From NCBI GenBank assembly GCA_947643685.1, contig CANRXD010000104.1, positions 1 through 6,327 of the forward strand: a stretch of DNA of 6,327 nucleotides, given 5' to 3'. This document shows positions 1 through 5,162 of the stretch, in pieces; position 1 is the first letter of the stretch, and each line of letters opens with the position of its first letter. A model generated the notes under the pieces. It made no database searches. It had not been told where the DNA came from and was given only the letters and a program-made list of their open reading frames with translations. The position numbers and the translations under genes are program-made. This DNA is from an uncultured Clostridium sp. (GTDB taxonomy: Bacteria; Bacillota; Clostridia; Lachnospirales; Lachnospiraceae).

Positions 1-336
1 CGGAAAGACAACCATGTTGCATACGCGCCAAACCAGATTTGCGTAGGAACCGGCGCAAAGCAGCCTCTCGTGGATGCGGTTCTCGCCCTCTGTGAAGAAG
101 GCGATGAGGTGATCGTCCCCACTCCCTGCCGGGTCAGCTATCTGGAAATGGTCAAACTCTCCGGCGCCGATTCCTTTGCTCTGGCAGACTTTCTGTTAGA
201 AGAAGCAGGGATTATCGTCGTTCCGGGCGGTGCCTTTGAAGCTCCTGACAATTTAAGGATCTCCTGCTCTAACTCCATGGAGAGCCTGATTACCGGCATG
301 AACCGGATGGAGGAAGCATTAAAGAAATTAAAATAA
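1..336 (+). pseudogene. Aspartate-type PLP aminotransferase, internally deleted remnant (5' end outside window)
   Basis: The open frame enters from the left edge and ends at TAA 334-336 (111 codons). Residues 11-56 match the N-terminal third of class I/II (AspC-like) aminotransferases: NQICVGTGAKQ, the phosphate-binding region, then EEGDEVIVPTP and VSYLEMVKLSGA. From about residue 58 the text jumps to the family's C-terminal end: FALADFLLEEAGIIVVPGGAF, then a substrate-arginine region (NLRISCSNSMESL). Roughly 200 or more residues normally lie between these blocks. They include the pyridine-binding Asp/Tyr and the SK motif with the catalytic lysine, and all are absent. The junction (about base 170) is in frame. 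The usual PYWVSY motif reads PCRVSY, so the ring-stacking Trp is Arg (CGG, one transition from TGG). The enzyme cannot be a working transaminase. Family identity is confident; the size of the loss is inferred from typical lengths near 390 aa. Confidence 0.85.
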
Positions 337-356
337 GCCGCCAGGCGCACAGTCAG

Positions 357-402
357 CCGGCGCTGCTGCCATTCCCGGACCTTAAAATGGCAGCGGCACC
401 GG
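357..402. other. Strong hairpin after the aminotransferase stop (terminator-like, no T-tract)
   Basis: The left arm 357-373 (CCGGCGCTGCTGCCATT) pairs with 386-402 (AATGGCAGCGGCACCGG) with one mismatch and one G-T pair, around a 12-nt loop. It starts 20 nt after the stop codon at 336, where a terminator would be expected. Neither strand has a run of T after the stem, so it is not a classical intrinsic terminator. It may be a remnant of one, an mRNA 3'-end stabiliser or part of a palindromic repeat. No gene is supported between 337 and 444. Confidence 0.5.
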
Positions 403-444
403 TTGCCTCGGTAAACACCGGTATATCGAAATCCAGACGTTTCA

Positions 445-675
445 TTAAAAAAACGGTAATGCCGCAGAAGAATGCCATACATCAATATGTTTCCATTCTG
501 CACATATCATGAAAAACTGTGCCGATATAAACTCCATCAATTCATTTAACTCTTTTGGGGGAATCTTACTTCCATTGCTGGCCAATATACATCCTCCTGA
601 CTTCGTCAGCCAGATTTTCGTTGCATTCGGCGTCGGCTTAACTTTATAGCCGCTGACAGTAAATAAACCAGGCAA
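445..675 (-). pseudogene. DUF4160-like small protein, internally shortened
   Basis: Reading from a TTG at 673-675 (GGAGGGG ribosome binding site at 682-688, six bases upstream) gives 76 aa. It opens MPGLFTVSGYK, as DUF4160 proteins do, and then passes straight to KPTPNATKIWLTKSGGC, SNGSKIPPKELNELMEFI and SAQFFMICAEWK, which resemble the second half of that family. Members normally carry about 20 more residues after the 'GY' motif, with a short His-x-His stretch and acidic residues. That segment is missing at the V12-K13 junction (near base 640). The C-terminus (HIDVWHSSAALPFF) also differs from the usual short tail, so a second lesion is possible. The gene follows directly on, and overlaps, the damaged MYPYMT gene, suggesting a former two-gene operon. 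Its function is unknown; small proteins of this family often occur in pairs that look like toxin-antitoxin systems, but nothing here proves that. Confidence 0.6.
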
Positions 676-845
676 TCTGAACCCCTCCGTTTTCTGCGTA
701 CCGATAAATCAGATGTGCATTGCTGAAATCCGTCCTCCGTCGGCCGCTCAAAATTTACAATCACCTTTTTCTTACCATTTTCTTCAACAATTTGTGAATG
801 TACAATTTCTGTCTCATCTGCCAGCGTCATATATGGATACATCAT
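644..845 (-). pseudogene. MYPYMT-type small hypothetical protein, frameshifted by internal deletion
   Basis: Translation from ATG 843-845 (second ATG at 840-842), nine bases after AGGAGG at 855-860, gives MMYPYMTLADETEIVHSQIV, then EENGKKKVIVNFERPTEDGF. That frame then becomes implausible and Arg-rich (SVRRKRRGS). In the frame starting at 721 the same DNA reads NAHLIYRYAENGGVQIA, a sensible C-terminus, and runs on to TAA 644-646. A middle piece of about 35-40 residues therefore seems lost near bases 722-728, with a change of frame. I recognise the protein as a type that sits beside DUF4160 genes in gut Clostridia, but I know no function for it. That pairing is memory-based and should be tested. 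The tail overlaps the start of the DUF4160-like remnant, as expected for coupled translation. Confidence 0.6.
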
Positions 846-854
846 CCAGTCTCG

Positions 855-882
855 CCTCCTCTCTGTCTCTACACACATTATA
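855..882 (-). promoter_or_regulatory. -10 element and ribosome binding site of the MYPYMT gene
   Basis: On the minus strand a perfect TATAAT lies at 882-877, and AGGAGG at 860-855 sits nine bases before the ATG at 845. A transcript from this -10 would have a leader of about 25 nt. No good -35 is visible at 16-18 bp spacing (only T-rich sequence near 900-905). The signals survive although the gene behind them is broken. Confidence 0.5.
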
Positions 883-915
883 CACAAAACAAGCCGCAAA
901 GAAAAGAGAGATTCC

Positions 916-998
916 GTTTTCCCTGTTCAAGTAAATCGCCTTATAAGCAAGCTTAACGGCTATTTTCGTCCGGTTTTCCCTGCCCCGTAAACTGTTAC
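916..998. repeat. Dispersed palindromic element, copy A
   Basis: Read on the minus strand this copy runs from GTAACAGTTTACGGG (998-985) through GCAGGGAAAA, CGGACGAAAA and GCTTGCTTATAAGG to a second GGGAAAAC near 916. It matches copy C (5071-5160) over nearly its whole length with few gaps. The internal stem is weaker than in copy C, and the outer left inverted end is lost. The repeat is non-coding and lies in the gap between two divergent transcription units. Confidence 0.6.
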
Positions 999-1005
999 TT
1001 TTTTC

Positions 1006-1034
1006 TTGTTATTTTCTCCGACCCATGATACTAT
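1006..1034 (+). promoter_or_regulatory. Predicted sigma-A promoter for the YihY-type gene
   Basis: TTGTTA (1006-1011) and TACTAT (1029-1034) are separated by exactly 17 bp, and a TG at 1026-1027 forms an extended -10. The predicted start near 1041 leaves a leader of about 160 nt that contains the 16-bp repeat and the whole of copy B before the gene's ATG. The -10 overlaps the first 16-bp repeat (from 1032). Confidence 0.5.
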
Positions 1035-1088
1035 TGTAACAGTTCAGGAATTATTTGAACGGCTGTGTAATATATTGTAACAGTTCAG
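1032..1088. repeat. 16-bp direct repeat (two copies, 41-bp period)
   Basis: TATTGTAACAGTTCAG occurs identically at 1032-1047 and 1073-1088. The motif GTAACAGTT inside it is the same as the end of the palindromic elements, so the 1032-1072 unit may be a fragment of another element or a duplicated element end. The 25 bp between the two copies contains a partial inverted match (TTCA ... TGAA) but no gene. Confidence 0.75.
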
Positions 1089-1175
1089 CCTTGCATCTTC
1101 CTGCCCGCGTACCGCGGACAAGAAACGCCGGGTGTCTGTTTTCACCCGGTTTTCCCCGCCCCCGTGAATTGTAAC
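1077..1175. repeat. Dispersed palindromic element, copy B
   Basis: The copy is bounded by GTAACAGTTCA at 1077-1087 and TGAATTGTAAC at 1165-1175, imperfect inverted ends. On the minus strand it begins GTTACAATTCACGGGGGC, then GGGGAAAACCGGGTGAAAA and CAGAC, parallel to copies A and C. The inner part differs: it forms its own stem (GCCGGGTG at 1128-1135 with CACCCGG at 1143-1149) and also contains CCGCGT/ACCGCGG. It ends about 15 nt before the ribosome binding site of the YihY-type gene and would be transcribed into its leader. Confidence 0.6.
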
Positions 1176-1196
1176 CGGCAAATTGCCGGAAAGGAG
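1175..1196 (+). promoter_or_regulatory. Palindrome abutting the YihY-type gene ribosome binding site
   Basis: CCGGCAAATTGCCGG (1175-1189) is a perfect 7-bp inverted repeat around a single A. It ends one base before AAGGAG (1191-1196), which is six bases from ATG 1203. In RNA it would fold next to the Shine-Dalgarno sequence; in DNA it is symmetric like an operator. Its role is inferred only from position. Confidence 0.4.
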
Positions 1197-1202
1197 AATA
1201 TT

Positions 1203-2033
1203 ATGATCTGGTTCCTGCTTGGATGTAAACAAATCGGGGATAAATATTCTGAGGACGAAATGTCCGTCTATGCGGCCCAGGCTTCCTTTTTCATTATCCT
1301 GGCTGCATTTCCGTTTTTTATGCTTCTGCTTGCCCTGATTCAGATAACCCCCTATGTTAATAAGTCTGATCTCCTGGCAACCATGGTCCGTGCGGTGCCC
1401 GATGCCCTGGACGGCCTTGTCATTAACATCATTGAGGACCTTTATTCTGATTCTCCCATGACTATCCTCTCCGTAACGGCCGTAACGGCCCTCTGGTCCT
1501 CTTCTAAGGGCATGCTGAGCATCGAGCGGGGACTGAACCGGATCCACGGTGATACGGGCCGGAGAGGCTATATCCTCCGCCGTATCCTGTGCAGCGGCTA
1601 CACCGTCCTCTTTTCCCTCATGTGCGTGCTCTGCCTGTCCCTTCTGGTGTTCGGCGGAATTCTCCAAAGGCGGATTCTTATGCTGCTTCCGGCCCTTGGA
1701 CACTTTGATTTTCTGATTTCCCAGGCCAGGAAAATCATCCCTCTTTTTTTCCTGCTGATTTTCTTTCTGGCCATTTATACCGTGCTTCCATGGAAAAAGC
1801 AGACCATAAAAAGTCAGCTTCCGGGCGCTGTGTTCGCCTCTTTGGGCTGGTCTTTATTTTCTATGGCCTTTTCCATCTACTTTAAATATTTTGGAAACTA
1901 CACCGTCACCTATGGAAGCCTGACCGCTGTAATTTTACTGATGCTGTGGCTGTATTTTTGTATCTGCATTCTGTTTCTGGGAGCGGAAATTAACTGGTTT
2001 TACAGGCTCCACGGAAAACGGGCCGGAAGCTGA
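1203..2033 (+). CDS. YihY/virulence factor BrkB family inner-membrane protein
   Basis: The product is a 276-aa integral membrane protein, the usual length for this family, whose molecular function remains unsettled; an old link to RNase BN was an error and a role in serum resistance is known only for some relatives. Residues 16-45 carry the family's opening block (acidic start, AAQASFFIILAAFPFFMLLL). An LWSSSKGMLSIERGLNRIHG loop, several long hydrophobic segments and the diagnostic C-terminal YGSLTAVILLMLWLYF then LGAEINWFY (about 240-268) follow, consistent with roughly six membrane spans. ATG 1203 is chosen over an upstream in-frame GTG at 1164 because AAGGAG lies six bases before it and because the GTG falls inside repeat copy B. 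A 9-bp tandem repeat (CGTAACGGC at 1472-1480 and 1481-1489) encodes VTAVTA within the conserved region before LWSSSKG. The gene is monocistronic and converges on the ABC operon. Confidence 0.9.
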   Translation: MIWFLLGCKQIGDKYSEDEMSVYAAQASFFIILAAFPFFMLLLALIQITPYVNKSDLLATMVRAVPDALDGLVINIIEDLYSDSPMTILSVTAVTALWSSSKGMLSIERGLNRIHGDTGRRGYILRRILCSGYTVLFSLMCVLCLSLLVFGGILQRRILMLLPALGHFDFLISQARKIIPLFFLLIFFLAIYTVLPWKKQTIKSQLPGAVFASLGWSLFSMAFSIYFKYFGNYTVTYGSLTAVILLMLWLYFCICILFLGAEINWFYRLHGKRAGS

Positions 2034-2046
2034 CGCATTCCGGCCC
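2020..2046. terminator. Bidirectional terminator hairpin between convergent genes
   Basis: GGGCCGGAA (2020-2028) and TTCCGGCCC (2038-2046) form a perfect 9-bp GC-rich stem with a 9-nt loop. The left arm is the last coding part of the YihY-type gene and the loop contains its TGA (2031-2033). On the minus strand, 12 nt after the ATPase stop, the stem is followed by GTTTTCC; the plus-strand tail is T-poor (ATACTGCCTTGTTT). A shared terminator for both genes is the simplest reading, better on the minus strand. Confidence 0.65.
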
Positions 2047-2058
2047 ATACTGCCTTGT

Positions 2059-2856
2059 TTACTTTGCTAACATCATTCTGTCATTGGCAAATTCTTCGCC
2101 GCTGGCCTCCTCAAACTTCTTAAGCAGGTCTTCCACCTGGAGTTTTTTCTTCTCTTCCCCGGCCACATCATAGATAATACGGCCTTCGTGCATCATAATC
2201 AGGCGGTTTCCATACTGGATGGCATCCTTCATGTTATGGGTGACCATAAGGGCCGTAAGCTCCCGTTCCCGTATGATCTCGTCCGTAAGTTCCAACACCT
2301 TCCTGGCCGTTTTGGGATCCAGGGCTGCCGTGTGCTCATCCAGAAGCAAAAGCTTCGGCTTTTCAAGGGTTGCCATGAGAAGAGTCAGAGCCTGCCTCTG
2401 TCCTCCGGATAAGAGGCCCACCTTGCTGGTCATTCTGGTCTGGAGGCCCAGATCCAGCCTTGTGAGGGCTTCCCGGTAGAAATCCTTTTCATTGGACTTA
2501 ATGCCCCAGGAAAGTCCGCGCCTCTGTCCTCTCCGCAGGGCAAGGGCCAGGTTTTCCTGAATTTCCATTCCCGCTGCGGTTCCCCGCATGGGATCCTGGA
2601 ACACACGGCCGATATATCTGGCTCTCTTATGTTCCGGCTCTCTGGAAATGTTCACGCCGTCAATCTCAATCTTTCCGGAATCAATGGGGTATACGCCTGC
2701 AATCATATTGAGCATGGTGGATTTTCCGGCCCCGTTTCCGCCGATTACCGTCACAAAATCGCCGGGACACAGGTGCAGGCTGATGCCGCAGAGGGCCTTT
2801 TTTTCATTGACTGTTCCTTTATTGAATGTCTTTCTCACATTTGTGATTGTAAGCAT
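2059..2856 (-). CDS. ABC transporter ATP-binding protein (TrpX-type/COG1101-like transporter)
   Basis: This 265-aa cytoplasmic ATPase powers the transporter encoded with it. All nucleotide-binding motifs are present: Walker A GGNGAGKST (39-47), Q-loop Q87 in VFQDP, signature LSGGQRQ (149-155), Walker B LLLLDE (169-174) with the DEHTAALDP D-loop typical of this subfamily, and H-loop H207 in THN. ATG 2854-2856 is preferred over the in-frame GTG just before it: GGAGG is 7-8 bases upstream of the ATG, and the ATG shares one base with the permease stop (TGATG), a coupled arrangement. It is the last gene of the operon and ends just before the shared hairpin at 2020-2046. Family relatives work with DUF534-type binding proteins; some import tryptophan or related compounds, but the substrate cannot be read from this sequence. 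Confidence 0.93.
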   Translation of the reverse strand: MLTITNVRKTFNKGTVNEKKALCGISLHLCPGDFVTVIGGNGAGKSTMLNMIAGVYPIDSGKIEIDGVNISREPEHKRARYIGRVFQDPMRGTAAGMEIQENLALALRRGQRRGLSWGIKSNEKDFYREALTRLDLGLQTRMTSKVGLLSGGQRQALTLLMATLEKPKLLLLDEHTAALDPKTARKVLELTDEIIRERELTALMVTHNMKDAIQYGNRLIMMHEGRIIYDVAGEEKKKLQVEDLLKKFEEASGEEFANDRMMLAK

Positions 2857-3779
2857 CACGCATCCTCCTCCCCGGTTTCAGAATATGCCTGCTTTGCCCT
2901 CCATTTTCCCATCAGTACCGGAATACTCAAAGCCAGGGCTACAAAAACTGCCGTAAACAGGTTCATATCGTTGGTCTTTAAGCCGAGCTGAAGAACAATG
3001 GCACGGATCAGGAAGTAAACAGCCGAACCGATCACCACGGAGCTTAACTTACATGCAAAATTCGTAAGCCGTCCCATGAGCACCTCACCGATTACGATGG
3101 CGGCAAGACCGATTACAATGGCGCCGCGGCCCATATTAATATCGGCATATTTCTGGTGCTGGCAGACCAGGGCGCCGGAAAGGCTCACCAGGCCGTTGCT
3201 TACCATCAGACCCAGAAGTTTCATATTTTTCGTATTAACGCCAAGAGCACGGATCATGTCCTCATTGTATCCGGTCGCTCTTAAGGCGCTTCCCAGCTCC
3301 GTTCCGAAAAACCAGTATAAAACCATCACAAGGAGCGCCGCGATGATGATACCCACAACCATGGAAGCCTGGGCCTGGGTCACATTTAAGCTGTCGCTGA
3401 CACCGGAAATCAGAGTTTCCAGCTTTAACAGCGGCAGATTGCTCTTTCCGCTCATGATCCTTAAATTCACCGACCACAAAGAAATCTGGGTCAGAATTCC
3501 GGCCAGGATCGCCGGAATTTCCAAAACCGTATGCAGTACGCCTGTGACTGCTCCTGCCATCATTCCGGCAGCCAGAGCCGCAAACAGAGCCACGATGGGG
3601 TTGACCCCGTGGCTTATAATCAGCATGGCGCAGACACATCCGCCAAGGGCGAAGCTGCCGTCCACCGTAAGGTCCGCAATATTCAACAGACGGTATGTGA
3701 TATACACGCCCAGAACCATGACGCCCCATAAAATTCCCTGTGCCACGGCTCCCTGCATTGCCACTAAAATACCGCTCAT
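2856..3779 (-). CDS. ABC transporter permease (BPD_transp_2 / COG4120-like)
   Basis: The 307-aa membrane permease has about eight hydrophobic segments and forms the translocation channel with the adjacent ATPase. The N-terminal WGVMVLGVYITYRLLNIADL then TVDGSFALGG (about 18-47) is the hallmark of this permease group. Residues about 168-203 (ATGYNEDMIRALGVNTKNMK, LLGLMVSNGLVSLSGAL) form the cytoplasmic coupling loop that contacts the ATPase. GGAGG lies about seven bases before ATG 3777-3779. It has no frameshift and is of normal length. The gene follows the binding-protein gene after a 70-bp gap holding a hairpin, and its TGA overlaps the ATPase start. A standard ABC importer permease is the best call; the substrate is unknown. 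Confidence 0.92.
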   Translation of the reverse strand: MSGILVAMQGAVAQGILWGVMVLGVYITYRLLNIADLTVDGSFALGGCVCAMLIISHGVNPIVALFAALAAGMMAGAVTGVLHTVLEIPAILAGILTQISLWSVNLRIMSGKSNLPLLKLETLISGVSDSLNVTQAQASMVVGIIIAALLVMVLYWFFGTELGSALRATGYNEDMIRALGVNTKNMKLLGLMVSNGLVSLSGALVCQHQKYADINMGRGAIVIGLAAIVIGEVLMGRLTNFACKLSSVVIGSAVYFLIRAIVLQLGLKTNDMNLFTAVFVALALSIPVLMGKWRAKQAYSETGEEDA

Positions 3780-3805
3780 TTTTTATCCTCCAATACATTC
3801 AGAAA

Positions 3806-3841
3806 GCCAGGAAAGTCTCCCGCGGGGATGGATTTCCTGGC
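3806..3841 (-). promoter_or_regulatory. Intercistronic hairpin between binding-protein and permease genes
   Basis: GCCAGGAAA (3806-3814) and TTTCCTGGC (3833-3841) pair perfectly over 9 bp, with an inner TCCC/GGGA stem in the loop. It starts 8 nt after the binding-protein stop and lies before the permease ribosome binding site. There is only a short T run on the minus side, so partial termination or 3'-end protection of the binding-protein message is more likely than full termination. This is the usual device for making more binding protein than permease in ABC operons (inference by position). Confidence 0.6.
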
Positions 3842-3849
3842 CGCTTTGC

Positions 3850-4916
3850 TTATTCTACAATTACAGCTCCCTCAAGACCGGAAATATCAATTCCAAGGAC
3901 CTCGGCCGCAGTCTTATTGACTGTCAGTTCACATTTCTCTGCCGGAAGGTATCCAATGGGCATGGATGCAATATCCGCGCCGTTTACCAGAATATCAATA
4001 GCCTGTTCGCCTGCCAGATAGCCAAGCTGGTAATAGTCAATTCCGTAGGTGGCAAGCCCGCCGGCTTCTACCATTCCGGCCTCGCCGCAGATGGTGGGAA
4101 TTTTATTATCATTGGCAATCATGGCAACGGTGGACATACCGGCTACAATCACGTTATCTGTGGGCAGATAGATGACATCCACCTTGCCTACCATGGACTC
4201 TACCACGCTCTGAATCTCGTTGGAACCTGGAACCGTATACTCTTCATAAGTAAGTCCGGCCGCATCACAGGCTTCCTTTGCCAGCGCGATCTGAAGTTCA
4301 GAGTTGCTTTCTGCAGAACAGTAAAGAAATCCGATGTTTTTGGCTTCTGCAATAATTCAATCTGCTCTTTTACAGGAGTAAGATCAGAAGTGCCGGATAC
4401 ATTCACACCAGGTTTGGCATTGTCATTTACAAGGCCGGACTCTGCCGGATCTGTAACTGCCGTTAAAAGAATCGGAATATCCGTGGTAACTCCTGCAACA
4501 GCCTGGGCTGCGGGGGTTGCAATTGCAAGAATCAGATCGTTCCCATCATTAACCAGTTTCTCCGCAATGGTTAAACAGTTTGCCTGCTCGCCGGATGCAT
4601 TCTGCTGGTCCGCCTCATAATTAAGTCCTGCTGCATCAAGAGCCGCGAAGAAACCTTCGTTGGCGGCATCAAGAGCCGTATGCTGCACTAACTGCAATAC
4701 ACCGATTTTGTAGGTTCTGTCGTCAGTTTTGGCGTCTTTGGTCCCTTCTGTCTCACCTGCGGTTGTCGCTTCCGCCGTGGTTTCGCCTGCTGTTGTTACA
4801 GCGGCCGCCGCTTCTGTTGCCGCATTTGTCTCTGCCGGTTTGGAAGAGCATCCCCCAAGGGATACCGCCATAGCTCCTGCCAGAATGATAGATAACAATT
4901 TCCCGCTCTTTTTCAT
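3850..4916 (-). pseudogene. ABC substrate-binding lipoprotein (TrpX/DUF534 type), frameshifted
   Basis: The first frame, from ATG 4914-4916 (GAGGAG 4926-4931, nine bases away), gives a lipoprotein signal with lipobox LGGC and Cys23, an Ala/Thr/Glu-rich linker (about 30-62), then YKIGVLQLVQHTALDAANEG, DLILAIATPAAQAVAG, and on to EQIELLQK. The frame then turns into nonsense and stops near 4200. The rest of the family reads in another frame without stops: EAKNIGFLYCSAESNSELQ, then VDVIYLPTDNVIVAGMSTVA, ICGEAGMVEAGGLATYGIDY and ELTVNKTAAEVLGIDI, ending at TAA 3850-3852. The switch is at GAAGC (4343-4347), where relatives read LLQKLVPEAKNIGF. The sequence fits a 13-nt loss between two GAAGC copies. 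The span is 1067 nt; adding 13 restores 360 codons. It is the first gene of the operon, and the transporter probably lacks its own binding protein unless ribosomes slip on the A5 run (4336-4340 region). A sequencing or assembly error would also fit. Confidence 0.88.
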
Positions 4917-4952
4917 AGTACTTGTCTCCTCTGAATGAAATGATATAATGTT

Positions 4953-4976
4953 GGAATCAAAAGGTCTTTTGATTCC
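4953..4976 (-). promoter_or_regulatory. Operator-like palindrome at the ABC operon transcription start
   Basis: GGAATCAAAAG (4953-4963) and CTTTTGATTCC (4966-4976) are perfect 11-bp inverted repeats with only GT between them. The upstream arm begins about seven bases from the -10 of the predicted promoter (4983-4988), so the palindrome covers positions from about +1. That is a classic place for a repressor to block transcription; alternatively the RNA would start with a hairpin. No regulator gene is in the window. Confidence 0.65.
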
Positions 4977-4982
4977 GAACCC

Positions 4983-5011
4983 ATTGTACTACAAAAAAGT
5001 TTCCGCGTCAA
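4983..5011 (-). promoter_or_regulatory. Sigma-A promoter of the ABC operon
   Basis: On the minus strand TTGACG (5011-5006) and TACAAT (4988-4983) are separated by exactly 17 bp. The predicted leader before the binding-protein ATG is about 60 nt. Upstream (5012-5062) the DNA is AT-rich, as for an UP-like region, and no gene is seen between 4917 and 5162 apart from this promoter region and repeat copy C. Confidence 0.8.
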
Positions 5012-5070
5012 TCTTATATAACTTTAAATACACATGAATTTAACGTGTTAAAGTACAGGTTATCACAAAA

Positions 5071-5160
5071 TAACAGTTTTCCACATCGGACGAAAGCTGC
5101 CGTACAAGCAAGCCTTAAGTCTGCTTTCGTTCGATTTTCCCTGCTCCCGTAAACTGTAAC
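5071..5160. repeat. Dispersed palindromic element, copy C (best preserved)
   Basis: The 90-bp element has nested inverted repeats. The outer ends are TAACAGTTT (5071-5079) and AAACTGTAAC (5151-5160). The inner ATCGGACGAAAGC (5085-5097) pairs with GCTTTCGTTCGAT (5123-5135), 12 of 13 plus one G-T pair. The loop contains ACAAGCAAGCCTTAA. It ends two bases from the amidohydrolase stop (5163-5165). On the minus strand the palindrome is followed by TTATTTTG, so it could also terminate the amidohydrolase transcript. Confidence 0.7.
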
Positions 5161-5162
5161 TG

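Noticed and set aside
357..447. Possible 30-residue minus-strand ORF (starting MKRLDFDIPVFTEATG) after the DUF4160-like remnant
   Set aside because: The start resembles a sugar-kinase fragment only vaguely, it is very short, lacks a ribosome binding site and runs into the hairpin; similarity is too weak to call.
138..503. Minus-strand open frame of 121 codons opposite the aminotransferase
   Set aside because: Half is antisense to the aminotransferase remnant and the rest crosses the hairpin at 357-402; no recognisable motif.
1032..1175. Possible CRISPR array from the GTAACAGTTCAG repeats
   Set aside because: There are only two short direct repeats with one spacer-like gap, and the motif is explained by the ends of the palindromic elements; no cas genes are present.
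1044..1703. Minus-strand open frame of 219 codons
   Set aside because: It is the reverse of the YihY-type gene and the repeat region, is rich in His/Arg/Gln without domain motifs, and is a shadow of a GC-skewed coding strand.
3076..4620. Long plus-strand open frame of 514 codons
   Set aside because: It lies antisense to the permease and binding-protein genes, has a composition without any recognisable domain, and lacks a suitable ribosome binding site.
4917..5062. Possible T-box or other riboswitch upstream of the binding-protein gene
   Set aside because: The predicted leader is only about 60 nt and consists mainly of the palindrome; no T-box specifier stem or other known riboswitch core can be seen.
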